Below are positions 63,858 to 64,000 of a stretch of 64,000 nt of DNA, piece by piece (position 1 is the first letter of the stretch; each line of letters starts with the position of its first letter). The notes beneath the pieces were generated by a model that was not told the origin of the DNA, made no database searches, and saw only the letters and a list, made by a program, of their open reading frames with translations. This DNA is from Streptomyces hygroscopicus subsp. hygroscopicus. Lineage in GTDB: Bacteria > Actinomycetota > Actinomycetes > Streptomycetales > Streptomycetaceae. The stretch spans positions 20,102-84,101 of the forward strand of contig NZ_BBOX01000116.1 in the NCBI RefSeq assembly GCF_001553455.1, given 5' to 3'. The position numbers and the translations under genes are program-made.

Positions 63858-64000
63858 TCAGCGTTTCCTGCGGGCGATGTCTGCCCTGTAGCCGAGTCTC
63901 GTGTTGCCGGCGTCGTGGGACCGGGCCGCCGCGCAGGTGACAGAGATGCCCAGTACGTCGCTCAGCACCGACGCCGGTATCTAACCTTCGCGTTTCACTT
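63858..64000 (-). pseudogene. Integrase-like protein, C-terminal scrap at window edge
   Basis: The minus frame ending at 63858 reads VLSDVLGISVTCAAARSHDA and GNTRLGYRADIARRKR-stop, resembling the end of the actinobacterial integrase-like family also represented at 34523-35110. An in-frame TAG (complement 63981-63983) lies upstream. The rest is outside the window. Confidence 0.4.

Overview
The window is high-GC actinobacterial DNA, almost certainly from a Streptomyces chromosome arm. The evidence is strongly GC-biased third codon positions, a DmdR/IdeR-type iron box, a coelichelin-type siderophore locus (a telomere-proximal locus in S. coelicolor), small secreted proteins, and a dense graveyard of Streptomyces-type mobile-element genes. 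No rRNA, tRNA or CRISPR array was seen.

1-5.0 kb: the end of a coelichelin-type cluster. It holds the last adenylation-thiolation module of the NRPS (cchH, open at the left edge), an ABC half-exporter with degenerate ATP-binding motifs (cchI), a convergent Fes/IroE-like esterase (cchJ) and an MbtH protein (cchK). The iron box sits between cchJ and cchK. The NRPS has no thioesterase domain, so CchJ is the candidate release enzyme. 5.1-11.3 kb: an amidohydrolase, a Tn3 transposase stub, a ketopantoate-reductase-like gene divergent from an RpiR regulator/EamA exporter pair, a SnoaL-like gene, a wrecked FAD oxidoreductase and an IS701 remnant.

11.4-22.1 kb: catabolic cluster 1. A PucR-type regulator is followed on one strand by a P450, a ferredoxin, an FAH-family enzyme, a luciferase-like monooxygenase, two alpha/beta hydrolases, an MFS porter, RidA, a cyclase-family amidohydrolase and a fumarate-reductase-type flavoprotein. 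Six of the nine junctions overlap or leave about 40 bp or less. The set recalls the Rut pyrimidine ring-opening logic with a P450 front end. The substrate is unknown, and this is the best candidate here for an undescribed system.

22.1-30.3 kb: secreted proteins (trypsin-like protease, ricin-B lectin, FG-GAP protein) mixed with broken genes, including a TetR gene frameshifted by a 14-bp tandem duplication beside its perfect 34-bp operator. 30.7-48.4 kb: a pseudogene and mobile-element belt (Ldh2, APH, TPR regulator, integrase, a stop-interrupted transposase, IS630, replication-relaxation protein, TniA/TniB) with a few intact islands (GNATs, VOC, SUKH, P-loop kinase, AraC, a small secreted protein).

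48.5-59.2 kb: catabolic cluster 2. It has MarR with an Old Yellow Enzyme, GntR with an esterase, a GAF/Fis activator, and a cupin, flavin hydroxylase, RidA, half-length MFS, zinc alcohol dehydrogenase, frameshifted PEBP and truncated FAH. A 30-bp perfect palindrome and two related sites point to GntR control. The cluster ends at a 23-bp tandem duplication and collapsed fragments of a narGHJ operon. 59.9-64 kb: a GNAT gene, an eroded mobile-element segment with a Pycsar-effector-like remnant, a truncated TetR, a quinone oxidoreductase and an integrase tail.
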